Positions 31,856 to 43,193 of a stretch of DNA of 64,000 nucleotides are shown one piece after another; position 1 is the first letter of the stretch; the number at the start of each line of letters is the position of its first letter. Made by a program: the position numbers and the translations under genes. The DNA is from Excoecaria cochinchinensis (lineage: Eukaryota; Streptophyta; Magnoliopsida; Malpighiales; Euphorbiaceae): NCBI GenBank assembly GCA_947683425.1, contig CANTUQ010000070.1, positions 1,142,001 through 1,206,000 on the forward strand, given 5' to 3'. The notes beneath the pieces were generated by a model. The model was not told the DNA's origin. It ran no database searches and saw only the letters and a list, made by a program, of their open reading frames with translations.

Positions 31856-33341
31856 TGTTAGGACGTGGTTTTATAGTATTTTTATAATATGTTTAGGTTG
31901 TTTTTGTTTAAGTCTAATTTTATTTTGCTAATTTAATGTAGGTTTTTCTTATGTTTTTGCATTTATTTTGAATGAGTTTGTTCATGTGTTAATTATGTGT
32001 TTTTGTGTTAAATTTGGGTGATTTATAACAATTTTTATGAAGAAATATGCTTAAGGGGACAGCAGCTGACCAAAGCTAGGACCAAAGTTGCAACCAAAGC
32101 AAGACCTAGCTTTGGTCAAGAGTAAAAACAGAGGAAGAAATTAACGAAAGTGGCAGAATCTTACCAAAGTTGGGACAAAATCTAGAACCAAAGCAAGCAT
32201 CAGCTTTGGTAGAGGGAAAATAACTGACAAAAGACCCGGCTTTGGTCGCAGCTATGGTAAGTTATCTGATGTGTTTTTAATTCCTTATTTTGACAGATTT
32301 CTAATTCATGTGGAACTCTTAAGAAGGGATTAAAGAGGGGACGACTGCGCATTAAAGGAGATATATCTTTAACCTAATTTGAGGGAGAAAACACGAGAAA
32401 AAAACACGTTGATCGTGGGAAAAGCAAACAAGATGTAGCAGACAAAGGAAGGAAGAGGCGATTTGCTGTAACCAACTTCAGATCCCATTCTTCTTCTTCC
32501 TCTGTTCCATCTCTGATTGTGTTCTTCTTCTGTTCTTCTCCTTTCTTTATTTTGTTTGTTTTTCTTTGGCTATTATGATGAACTTGATGGATTTTAGTTG
32601 TGATTTGGGATTTAATTTTATTATGAACTAATTCCATAGTTAGGGCTATGGTGGATCTTGATTTTGAAATTATGTAATCTATTTTGGGTTTTATGCATGA
32701 GATTGATTTTATGGTTTGAGATTATGTTTTTATTGTGATTAATGCTTGTTGGAATTGATCAATTCAACATGAAACTAATTAATTAATTTACTTGACCAAT
32801 TGGATTAATTGATGGATCAAATGAAACATAACTTGGATTGAAAATATGAATGATCAAACTTATTTTTGTCCTTGTGGTTTTTGATTTTTAATCAAGTTTT
32901 GCCATTGAACTTAATGCTTTCTAATTTTAGTTCTTTTAATTGATCAATTGGAAGAATTAAATTTTGATTAGGGTTAAAATACCATGATCATTGGATTTTG
33001 ATTAATTTGGGGAAAAATCACCATCCCATGTGAATTATCATTCTTTTGCATAAAAATCTAGAAAATTACATAGTTGATAAGTTAAGTGAAACCCAAGTCC
33101 TAACATTCATCATAATTATTAATTCTCTTCTTAAAATTAGTGTTAGATTAATTAGTCATTTGTTAGCATAGTTTAACTTAGTTTCATCCTCAAATATTGT
33201 CTATCTAAATAACATAAGAATTCTAAAATTTTAGTAATTGTTGGGTTGTTCCCTGAGGACGATATCTAGACTCACTGTCCTTTACTACTTGCACCGACAG
33301 AGTACACTTGCTTTTAAATTTAGTTTATTTTGCGCGTGTCA
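31856..33341 (+). mobile_element. Element A: 3' LTR
   Basis: A 1486-bp LTR from TGTTAGGACGTGG to GCGCGTGTCA, partner of the inverted 5' LTR at 6572-8059. A CCAAAGC/GCTTTGG repeat block lies at 32068-32262. Most of the differences between the two LTRs are single-base substitutions, with a few small indels. Followed by TSD AATAG at 33342-33346. Confidence 0.95.
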
Positions 33342-33346
33342 AATAG
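33342..33346 (+). other. Target-site duplication of element A
   Basis: AATAG directly follows the 3' LTR. The inverted copy CTATT is at 8060-8064. Sequence resumes here in the CACTA C intron upstream of the exon at 33367. Confidence 0.9.
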
Positions 33347-33366
33347 CAATTGCGTATTATAGCTAA

Positions 33367-35809
33367 TTACCTCTCAAAGGGATACATCCATCGATATTGA
33401 ACATGACCAGCAAGTTTTGCCTCATGTGCTAAATGCACGGGTAGATGCTCCATACAGTAAAAAAAGCTTGAAGGGAAAATCGATTCTAATTTGCACAGGA
33501 TTAATACCAAAATTTTCAATTCCAATCTTGCCATGTCTTCCAATTTTATCTCAGATGATGTTAAAGTTTTAAAAAACAAACTTAGCTCGGTTATAGCTTC
33601 CCACACTTTAGTCGGCAATAACTCTCGAAATGCAATTGGGAGTAGCCTTTGCATGAAAATGTGATAATCATGACTTTTTATTTCGAATAATTTGTACTTT
33701 CTCATGTCGACGCACCTTGCCAAGTTCGATACATAACCATCCGAAAACTTTAGTTGTTTTAACCACTCACACAAGACTTCCTTTTTTTTGTCCAAATTAT
33801 AGCATGCTTTGGGATATTTTTCCGTTCAAGTATCTTTTTCTAAGTCAGTCCTTCTACAAAATAACTTTAAATCTGCCCGTGATTTCACATTGCCCTTTGT
33901 CTTCCCTTCTATGTTCATAATTGCGTTGAACACATTGTCAAAAATAATTTTTTTCTATATGCATCATATCTAGATTATGCTGTAATAAATTAGACTTCCA
34001 ATATGGTAAAACCCAAAAGATGCTTTTTTTTTCTCCAACCAAAGTTTTTGTTGATTATGCCATTAACTTCTTCAGCATCAAGTTCTGTAACTTTAAGCAA
34101 ACCTAATTCATCAATCTCTTACAAAATTTCCTTACTACTTCTAATAATAGGAGGAGGTGCTTGTACTACTCTATTCTTATTGAACTTGTTCTTATTGTGT
34201 TGGAATGGGTGATCAGGTGCAAGAAATTTCCTGTGGTTGTCAACCCAAGATGTTTTGCACCTATTTTGAAGATAAAAAGCATCTGAATCATTGCCACAGT
34301 AAGGACAAGCTAATTTTTCAGCCGTGCTCTAACCAGACAACATAGCATAGGCAGAAAATTCACTGACCATCCACATTAATGCTGCTTTCATCATAAAATT
34401 TTGTTTAAGAGATGCATCATATGTTTCAACACCGAAATCCCAAAGCTGTTGCAATTTAGATATCAAGGGCTGTAAATATGCATCAATTTTATGCTTTGGA
34501 TTCCTAGGCCTTAGAACAATCACCATCAAGAACATATATGCCTCCTTCATACACATCCATGGAGGCAAATTATAAGGAGTAATTGTGATTGGCCACGACG
34601 AATATTGTTGGCCTGACTGACCAAAAGGAGGTTCAGCAGCAAAATCAGGATGGATGTTATAGAAATGTTTCCATACGACTGCATCCGATAGAAGGCTCAT
34701 TATTCCATCTGTGTTTTCGTGTTCATCATGCCATCTCATTTGAGGTGCAGTAACTTCAGATGCATTTAGTATTTGAAGTCTCATCAGTGCTCAAATACAG
34801 CCAAACATTTCGAGGTTCAGCAGCAAAATCAGGATAGATGTTATAGAAATGTTTCCATACGACTGCATCCGATAGAAGGCTCATTATTCCATCTGTGTTT
34901 TAGTGTTCATCATGCCATCTCATTTGAGGTGCAGTAACTTCAGATGTATTTAGTCTTTGAAGTTAGCGAAAAATAATACGTACGTTTTCAAGGTACCGAT
35001 TTTTGCTTCTTAGTACAATTTCTTGATTTGTACCTAGGTTGACTATAAAATTTACAATCTTGTAAATCCACGTCATCTCACTAAAACAACATACATCCCA
35101 ACCTGCAACAGTCAATTTTCTCAACAGTTAAACTTAGACCTCTAATCAGTTTCTTCATATTGTATAAATTATCAATCATTTTATGGTCAGGAGGCAATGA
35201 TTCATTGTACCAAGCAAGAATTTTATCAAAACTTCGATCAGAAATATGACCTTCAGATTTTTTGTTCAATATTTGAGCGATCGAAGATAATTGAGTCATG
35301 TTATCACAGCCTGGCCATAATTCTTGAACGGTTGAATTTAGTAAGTCATAGAATTTTATTGTGTTTGCATTGGGTTCTTCGACATGAGGCATATTTTCCC
35401 TAAAATCATGGCCAGCTGCATCATAAACCATTTGGACGTATAGATTATCAGTTACACCTACATCATATGTCATAAATTCACCCCCTCCTTCAACTTCACC
35501 CACTTTGACTGATATGTTACCCACATTACCCATCGAGGTGCTACAAATTGATGGTTCCCCATGTCTTGTCCACTTAAAATAATTTATAACAAATCATTTT
35601 CTTAGCAAATGGAAATACACTTCATCAACAAGAAGATAACTAATGCGTTTATACTTTTTACATGGACATCTTATTTTTAATCCGTCCATGTATGCATGTT
35701 GAGAACTTGCATATTCTATAAATAACTAAACCCCTTCCACAAATTCAGGATTAATATAACCATCAGGTGTTTTTCTTCTATACATCCAAGATCTATCATC
35801 ATTACTCAT
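33367..35809 (-). pseudogene. CACTA C tnp2-type transposase gene (decayed)
   Basis: TPase of the En/Spm superfamily, which binds and cuts the element ends. The start is ATG at 35809 (MSN.DRSWMY), the usual start of the transposase-associated domain, with a partly lost Cys pattern (CPCKK). Pieces follow at 35533-35081 (ending LGCMLF and TAG), 34784-34329 (HDEHENTDGIMSLLSDAVVW, YSSWPITITPYNLPPWMCMK, LMWMVSEFSAYAMLSG) and 33795-33367 (DGYVSNLARCVDMRKYKLFE, HLPVHLAHEAKLAGHVQYRW, the DUF4218 region). About 150 bp encoding the middle piece is duplicated at 34634-34784 and 34815-34965. Many stops and shifts rule out function. Confidence 0.85.
34634..34965 (-). repeat. Local tandem duplication inside the C tnp2 pseudogene
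   Basis: TTCAGCAGCAAAATCAGGAT and the following 130 bp up to CAGTAACTTCAGATG occur twice, 181 bp apart, with few differences. D has a single copy, so the duplication arose in C after the two separated. Confidence 0.85.
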
Positions 35810-35861
35810 AATTATTGCAAAAGTGTTATATAAACAAAGTGACTTCGTAGTTAGAATTAAC

Positions 35862-36278
35862 TATATCTAGTTAAAAAAGAGTCCATATAAAAGTTAATCA
35901 AACGATAAATTTGAAATACAACAAATACAACAAATATTACAAAATTATTTTAGGCAATTGGTGGCTATTTTAACTTTAATTGTGCTATTTAATATGCTAA
36001 ATCAAAAGAAAAACAAAACTTGTCATATAATAATCATCATCATCACAACAACAACAACAGTAATAACAATAATAAATTTATCATTTTATTATTTAATAAT
36101 AATCTAAATAATACTAATACTAATACTAATATAATTTACATAAATTATTCATATTATTATTTAATAATAATAATAATTAACATAATTAAATAATAATAAT
36201 AATAACAATACTAAATTATTAGTTTCAAAAAAAAACAATACTAAATTATTCAGATTTTTATTTAATAATAATATGTTA

Positions 36279-36323
<45 letters not shown>

Positions 36324-36676
36324 TATAAAACAAAAAAATAACAAATTCTGGTTACCTTATGTTGGCGGAGGGGAAGGGAGGGAAGATCGGCGCCGGAGCA
36401 GGGAGACCAGCGGTGCACCACGCTAATGAACAAACGCCGCCGGAGCAGGGAGAGCAGCTGGAAGAAAAAAATGACTTTGTATTTATTTGTTTTTAACTAT
36501 ATCTAGTTAAAAAAAAAAAGGCCATAAAAAAGTTAATCAAATGATAAATTCAAAATACAGTGATTATTACAAAATTATTTGAGGCAATTGGTGGCCATTT
36601 TAACTTTAATTATGCTATTTAATATATGCTAAATCAAAAGAAAAATAAAATTTGTCATATAATAATCATCATTAGT

Positions 36677-36774
<98 letters not shown>

Positions 36775-37114
36775 AATAAATACATAAAAAAAAACTAAAA
36801 ACCAAAATTTGGTTACCTAAAGCCGGTGGAGGGGAAGGGACGGTAGATTGGCGCCGGAGCAGGGAGACCAGCCGTGCACCATGCCGCCGAAGCAGGGACA
36901 GCCATTGGAAGCAAACGGCAGAGGGAAGGGGCAGCGGGAAGGAAGGGGGGAGGGGAGGAAAGGCATTGGTCGGGGGGAAAGGGAGGTCAGATCGGCGTCG
37001 GAGGGAAGGGGGGAGGGGAGATCTGCACCTGGGGAGGCACGCCGGAGGTGCGGCAGCGATGGGTCGCGTGGCAGAGAGGGGAGAGAGATGAGAGAGGAGA
37101 GAGAGAAAAATTAA
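35862..37114 (-). repeat. Tandem duplication of the intron and GC-rich leader in CACTA C
   Basis: The unit begins with AACTATATCTAGTTAAAAAA (35862 and 36493), runs through GGCAATTGGTGGC, a CAA/AAT microsatellite and a GTAACC splice-donor-like site, and into a GC-rich leader with GGCGCCGGAGCAGGGAGACC (at about 36391 and 36851). The period is about 0.63 kb. The second copy extends further into a GGGAAGGGG-rich region to about 37114. D carries a single, different GC-rich leader at 55256-55600. Confidence 0.8.
36270..36770. repeat. AAT microsatellites in CACTA C
   Basis: AAT runs at about 36278-36318 and 36700-36770, one per duplicated unit, each adjoining the GC-rich leader. Confidence 0.9.
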
Positions 37115-37405
37115 ATTTATAGGCCATTTAGCGACATAAATGAACTTCCATTTCTAAATATGCCGACGGAAGTACATTTTTGTCACCCATTAGCGACGAA
37201 AAATAGGTCCATCGCTAAAGATAGAGAGGGAATTGGTTTTCGTCTCTGTAATTAGCGACAAAACTATTTTTGGCGACGGAATTACATTTTCCGTTGCTAT
37301 ATTGAAATTCTGTCGCTATAAAAATCTATTATCTTTTCTAAATTATTTTAGTGACGAAAAAAATATTTCGTCGCTATTTAGCCACGGAAAATATTTTATG
37401 CCGCT

Positions 37406-37414
37406 ATATTTTAA
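37406..37414 (+). other. 9-bp target-site duplication of the foldback element (left)
   Basis: ATATTTTAA here is repeated exactly at 39131-39139 on the other side. A 9-bp duplication is diagnostic of Mutator-type insertion. Confidence 0.85.
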
Positions 37415-39130
37415 GGACTTTTTTTAATTTTGGTGTACTTTTAAAAAATATTTAGATAAATGGTGTTACAGTAAACAATTTTACAATTTTGGGGTGTTAA
37501 AAACCGGCACAAGTACGTGCCGGTTTTTGTCAGAGTGGGACCAGCCGGTCTGACCGGCTGGTGTGTCAGAAACCGGCACCTTTGTGTGCCGGTTTCTAAC
37601 AAATTTTATTTTTTTTATTAAATATTTTGCCAGAAACCGGCACTACTCACTGCCGGTTTCTGGCAATTATAATTTTTTTTTAATCAAAAGGCTGCAGCTC
37701 TTACGGAGCTGCAGCCTTTTGCAATTGCAAGTCACAATTGCAATTCACAATGTGAATTGCAATTGTGAATTGCAAAATTTCTTATTTTTTTTAATTAATT
37801 TTTTTTATAATTATTTTTTTTATTTTCTTACCTTTGATATATTATTTTTTCACCTTTATTTTTTTCTTTATTATAATATTTTTTAATTTTATTTGAAAAT
37901 TTTTTAAATAAAATATTAAAATAAAAATACAAGTTAAACAATAATAATATTTGTTATTTTCTATTTTCGCATTAATATTTAGTTATTTACTTCTTGGATT
38001 CCCTTTTAAATAAATCCCATTTGTATAAAATGCAAGTTTCATTAATTTTTTTTTTGTTCAAATAATCAAATTAAAATTGCAAATAAAATTAATTGTAATG
38101 CTATTAAATTAATATAGCTTAGCTCAATAAGTAAAATAATTAAAAAAAAAATTCATATCTAACATTAGATAATGGCGTCGATTTGATTTTACCTATAGTC
38201 ACCGACAAAAATTATAAACATGACAATAAAATTAACCAACAAATTAATTGTCTTGAATAAAAATATTGTTTAATTTGTTATTATTCAAGACAATTAATTT
38301 GTTGGTTAATTTTATTGTCATGTTTATAATTTTTGTCGATGACTATAGGTAAAATCAAATCGACGCCATTATCTAATGTTAGATATGAATTTTTTTTTTT
38401 AATTATTTTACTTATTGAGCTAAGCTATATTAATTTAATAGCATTACAATTAATTTTATTTGCAATTTTAATTTGATTATTTGAACAAAAAAAAAAAATC
38501 AATGAAACTTGCATTTTATACAAATGGGATTTATTTAAAAGGGAATCCGAGAAGTAAATAACTAAATATTAATACGAAAATAGAAAATAACAAATATTAT
38601 TATTGTTTAACTTGTATTTTTATTTTAATATTTTATTTAAAAAAATTTCAAATAAAATTAAAAAATATTATAATAAAGAAAAAAATAATATATCAAAGGT
38701 AAGAAAATAAAAAGAATAATTATAAAAAAATTAATTAAAAAAAAAGAAATTTTGCAATTCACAATGTGAATTGCAATTCACAACGTGAATTGATTGTGAA
38801 TTGCAATTGTGAATTGCAATTGCAAAAGGCTGCAGCTCTTACGGAGCTGCAGCCTTTTGATTAAAAAAAAAATTATAATTGCCAGAAACCGGCAGTAAGC
38901 AGTGCCGGTTTCTGACAAAATATTTAATAAAAAAAATAAAATTTGTTAGAAACCGGCACACAAAGGTGCCGGTTTCTGACACACCAGCCGGTCATACCGG
39001 CTGGTCCCACTCTGACAAAAACCGGCACGTACTTGTGCCGATTTTTAACACCCCAAAATTGTAAAATTGTTTACTGTAACACCATTTATCTAAATATTTT
39101 TTAAAAGTACACCAAAATTAAAAAAAGCCC
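37415..39130. mobile_element. Mutator-type foldback element, 1716 bp near-perfect palindrome
   Basis: The left arm starts GGACTTTTTTTAATTTTGG and the right arm ends with its complement (reading GGGCTTTTTTTAATTTTGG). The arms match base for base with few differences over about 850 bp each, meeting near 38270. Inside the arms are short palindromes: AAACCGGCAC...GTGCCGGTTT (several), GACCAGCCGGTC...GACCGGCTGG and GGCTGCAGCTC...GAGCTGCAGCC. There is no coding capacity, so it would be mobilised by a MULE transposase elsewhere. A transcript through it would fold into one long hairpin. Confidence 0.85.
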
Positions 39131-39335
39131 ATATTTTAATGACGGAACTTAATTCCGTACGTCACTAAACTCCATCCCACGAAACATTTAGCAACGCGAA
39201 CTTTTTCTATCGCTAATTTCCGTCGTTAAAATTGGAGGGAAAATTGTTCCGCCACTTTTAGCGATGGATTTTTTCCCATAGCTAAATAGCAACATAATTT
39301 TTTTTCCATCGCTAAATGTTGATTTTCTTGTAGTG

Positions 39336-41520
39336 TTATATTATTATTGTGATTTGTTGAGTATATGGTTGAAATGGTGTGTGTATTGTGAAGAAGAAGA
39401 GGAAAATCCGTATGCAAATTTTATATTTTCAATTCAGGATAGAAAAGGACAAAGGCAGAACCATATATCATTAATGTGAATTAGGCATTTCAAATTCTGT
39501 TAGTAAAAGAAGCATTGCTCAGACAGTTACATTAAATTTATCAGTAATTTGCTTAGGAGGATTTCCTTGAATTCTGAATTATTTTCAGTAGTGAGCATTG
39601 TTCAAAGAGTTACATAATGTGTGTTGATTGCTATTACCTTTGTAACAGATCCGGTTTTACCATTCAGAAGATATCATTGTCTTCGTTTGAAATTTCGGAA
39701 ACTGCAGTGAAAGATTCAATAACATTCATAGTCTATCTGTGGAATACTGGATTCCATAATATTAGATTACTAGCCCTAGGCCGGGATTGGAGTGATTTCT
39801 TCAAGGTATGGATTGTTATTTGTTACAACAATTCTTTTACATCTAGCAGTTTTACAATTTCTCATTCTTTTACTTGTATAATCTTCTGAAGCCTTGGATG
39901 TGAACATGGTATTTGCCTTTGCTAGATATGTGTCTTATGATCCATGAACCTTTAAATTTATGTTTCTATAACAACTAAATTGTGTAATAGATTTTTCCTT
40001 GACCTGTCACTTGTATATCGAGTGCTACTTTTTCACCGATTTATCTTTTTTCCTGGAGCCAAGTATGGATTTGTAAAACATGTTTCGGATGTAAAGTAGA
40101 ACTCTTGGTTGTAATGGGTGTGTTTGACTGTACATAATATGGATTGAAGGTTGTAAGGCACGCTTTTCATCTTTTGGATGAGCATTTCAGTATTTTGTAG
40201 GGCCATTTCAGTAACAAAGTTGGTTTTATGGATCTCTTCTTGGTACCTCTGTGTCTGGTTGACCACCTGACATGGCATATTTCCAAATGTTACTAGCCAA
40301 TTTTGGGCATGTGTTGTTTGTTTAATATGTAAGAATGGATTAATTAGAGTTAAATGATGGGAAATGTATTACGGTAGTAAAGATATGGTGTGCTTTGGCT
40401 GGATATGTAAGATGGAATGTAGAATGTTGAGAATATGAATTATCTTAATATGAACCATAGGCTAGGATGTTTAGTCTGAATTTTAATGAATACTTATTAA
40501 TTATGCATGATTAGACTATTTAAACAAGAACTGAACATAGTTGGGGGATGAAATAATTGATAGTGCTTGGAATTAAGTCTTGACCGAATGATGTATCAAT
40601 GATTTTTAGTTGAATCTTGATAGAAAATGATCAATTAAAGTATAAAATGACAAGATGAACAATGATTTTGATATTTTTCCAACATAATATAGGACATGTT
40701 GATATCAAAAAATTTTTATGCTGGTAGTTCTTTAAGTTTTTCCTTTCCTTAATAATTGTAGTGCTACTATACTTGCTCATCAAATTGAAATTAATTATTT
40801 TTGATAGAAAATTGAAATTATATTAATTATCGTATGTTTTGGTATTTAATAATTTGAAAATTTTATTAGAGACTTGTATGTACTGGAATTGGATTAAATG
40901 GTGCTAAATATAACAAGACCATGAAAGGCATCTGTATTATTGGTTGCTTGTTGTGAGAAATGATGAAGAGTTTAGAAATTATTGTAAAATTCTTATTTTT
41001 TTTATAGCATATTGTGAAAAACCTTGTTAGTGGTAATTTTAAGTAGCATTATTTAGTTTAAATTAGCGTTTTTTTAAAGTATTTTTTAAGTATTGTACAA
41101 TTTAATGTACTTCTATAATATTATATTTTTTAAATTAATAGTATTGTTAATAATATTGCATAATTATTATTTACATAAATTAAATTTTCGATGTAATAAT
41201 AATAATAATAATAAATTAAATTAGAAATAATAATAAAAAAATTAATATATTTAGCGACGGAATAGCGACGGATTATCTATCGTTAATAAATTATAATATT
41301 TACAGCGATTAATTTTAGGGATTATTTAGCGACAAAATTTTTGTTTTTAAAACCGTCGCTATTTTTAGCGACCGTTTTATGTTTTAGTCGCAAAATTCTT
41401 AGCGACAGAGCTATTTGCGACGGTTAGTCATGGTGTCGCTAACATTAATTAGTGATGGAATTTTCCCTATTAATGACGAAAATTGCCGTCGCTAATTACC
41501 CTTTTTTTTTTTTTGTAGTG
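39336..41520 (+). mobile_element. CACTA element E1: second portion
   Basis: Ends at 41520 in a T-tract followed by GTAGTG, with TAGCGACGG/CCGTCGCTA subterminal repeats at 41250-41505. TSD TTG at 41521-41523 pairs with CAA at 12758-12760. The interior (39340-41240) has no CACTA genes but contains an exon-like segment at 39649-39805. With the other portion, E1 is about 3 kb, so it is non-autonomous and perhaps a gene-capturing (Pack-CACTA type) element. Confidence 0.6.
39649..39805 (+). CDS. Exon-like fragment inside CACTA E1, unidentified
   Basis: It has an acceptor (TTTGTAACAG) and a donor (TTCAAGgtatgg), and the 157 bp between them are open: SGFTIQKISLSSFEISETAV then LLALGRDWSDFFK. The composition is that of a real protein, not of a TE repeat. 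It lies between CACTA termini, so it is probably a host exon captured by E1. I do not recognise the family. It could alternatively be a host exon if E1 is not one element. Confidence 0.4.
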
Positions 41521-41566
41521 TTGAGATTGTTGGTTTAGGTTGATGAAATTTGCAATCAAAATGCAG

Positions 41567-41643
41567 GTAGAAATTTGGCAATAGAGAAGAATGGACTTGA
41601 TATTGTTGCTAAGAAAGCTGGCATAGATCTTAGAAAGGAGTAG
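41567..41643 (+). CDS. Possible terminal exon of a host gene, unidentified
   Basis: After an acceptor (AAATGCAG) a short open stretch reads GRNLAIEKNGLDIVAKKAGI then DLRKE and TAG at 41641-41643. AT-rich, TATA-like sequence without any frame follows, as at a gene end. It adjoins the E1 target site, so E1 may have landed in the preceding intron. No family recognised. Confidence 0.3.
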
Positions 41644-41879
41644 GAAATTTCTCCCAATTCAATATTTTGTTCTTTGTATTCCTTTGTATCTTCCCTTCTT
41701 TGTTGTAATCTTATGCCAATTATATATATATTTTTTCGGTATACTTTTTGTATATTTTCTGTTACGTTTTTTTATTTTAATTATATTATTTTTGTCAATT
41801 ATAATTTTATACTATTGATTATTCTATCATTTAAAAGAAATAAAAAAATAAATTATCTCGGTTAATGGCTAATTATTTT

Positions 41880-42130
41880 TTTTATTAGCATTTCTACAAT
41901 TATCGACAGAATAATCCGTCGGTAAATTTACCGACAGAATATTCCGTTTATAAATTATCGATAGAATATATATTTTGTCGCAAACTTTACCGACGAAAAT
42001 TACTTTTATGTCAGTAAATTTTCCGATGGAAAAAATTCCGTCGGCAAAATTTATGGACAGCCATTTTACCGACAGAATCTACAGTCGCTAAAATCCGTCG
42101 GTAATATGGATCCGTCTTTTCCTTGTACAT
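41880..42130 (+). repeat. CACTA subterminal-repeat remnant
   Basis: About 250 bp of CCGTCGGTAAA/TTTACCGACAGAAT repeats ending in CTTTTCCTTGTACATAGTG, close to a CACTA right terminus. Homology to 3690 (ACATAGT...TTCTTGTTAC) resumes here, so the remnant sits at a point where the other gene copy has none. Its left end was not found. Confidence 0.55.
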
Positions 42131-42152
42131 AGTGATTGTTTCTTGTTACTAG

Positions 42153-42370
42153 TTGAAAGTTGAAGATGACATTAATGATGAGGCATGCGAGTTGTTCAAT
42201 GGAATGGACCTCTCAATTGTTGAGGGTGTTGATACAATCCATGCTTATCTCTTAAAGGCTGTGAAAAATAACAATGGAACTGGCATATTACTTTGGTCTG
42301 ATATTTTTGGATATGAAGATTCATCTATAAGGGACTTTGCATATATTGCGTGCTTGTAATGGCTACAAGT
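42153..42370 (+). pseudogene. Dienelactone hydrolase-like exon 2, copy 2
   Basis: Reads VEDDINDEACELFNGMDLS, then NNNGTGILLWSDIFGYEDSS and RDFAY. The end is frameshifted relative to copy 1 (a 2-bp gain and a 1-bp loss), so FAY is followed by IACL and a stop in place of VACNGYN. The splice donor CTACAAgtatgt, lost from copy 1, is preserved here and has the right phase to join the exon at 43194 (Y-N-V-L-V-P-D). The long frame in this copy therefore ends in a pseudogene lesion, although one small change would restore the phase. Confidence 0.8.
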
Positions 42371-43193
42371 ATGTTTGGTGAAACCTTGAAACAATAACTA
42401 AGCGATGATATCTATCTGCCTGCCATGTTTCAAAATCATTTTTTTTTTGCTTGCTTTTCCTGCTTAACAAAGATGTATAGGTTTTAGTATGCTAGTTAGG
42501 GCCACTCTACCCCAGAAATTCAGGATATCTCTTTCATTTGCTTCGAGTGTTAAAGATATCCCTCCACCAAGAAATTTGATTGAGATTAACACATTATACA
42601 AATCCGCAATTTTGGAGGGAGGAAGAAATTACAATCAAAGTTGGTGAAAAAGGTAATAGTAGAGAAAAAGAGAGAAAAATCAAGACATTGAGCAGTGAGA
42701 GCTAAAGTTAAAATTATTGGTAGAATGCATAGCAACTGTGTGAGAACTGAGAGGGGTGATGCCTGTGGAAAATAAGCACATAGATGACAAGAAAATGAAA
42801 GCAGATGAAAAGGTGGGTTAGAAAAGCTAGCCTTCCCTAATTTTCCTGTGGTTAGTTAGTGAACAAGCTATTTTGCATATTCCTAGTTGAGTGCTCTTAA
42901 TTTTTTGGAATAAATCGGTAGTTGAAGATTTAGGGTGTGTGGTCTCTTTACCATTAAACAGGTTCGTTTTGCTCACCATTGAGTTTTAGGGCAGGTGGTT
43001 GCTGAGTTCTCGAATTCAAGCTGTTATTAAGACCGTTAGAACTGTTAGTTTTCATTTTTATTTTTGGTTTTTTTTTCCGTTTTTAATGGATTTTTGTTAC
43101 TTTTGATGGTTGTGTCTTTGTTAATAAATCATTTCAATTAGTTCATCATAGTTGATAAGCCTACATGTTTTAGTCTATTAAATTGTACTGCAG

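Larger units (their letters stand above)
33342..39335 (-). mobile_element. CACTA element C: 5' portion
   Basis: The 5' half of C on the minus strand. It contains the tnp2 gene, a duplicated intron/leader region, subterminal TAGCGACG-type repeats (37120-37414 and 39131-39320) and the terminus TTTTCTTGTAGTG ending at 39335. The next 3 bp, TTA (39336-39338), pair with TAA at 11934-11936. A Mutator-type foldback (37415-39130) is inserted in its subterminal region. Confidence 0.85.
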
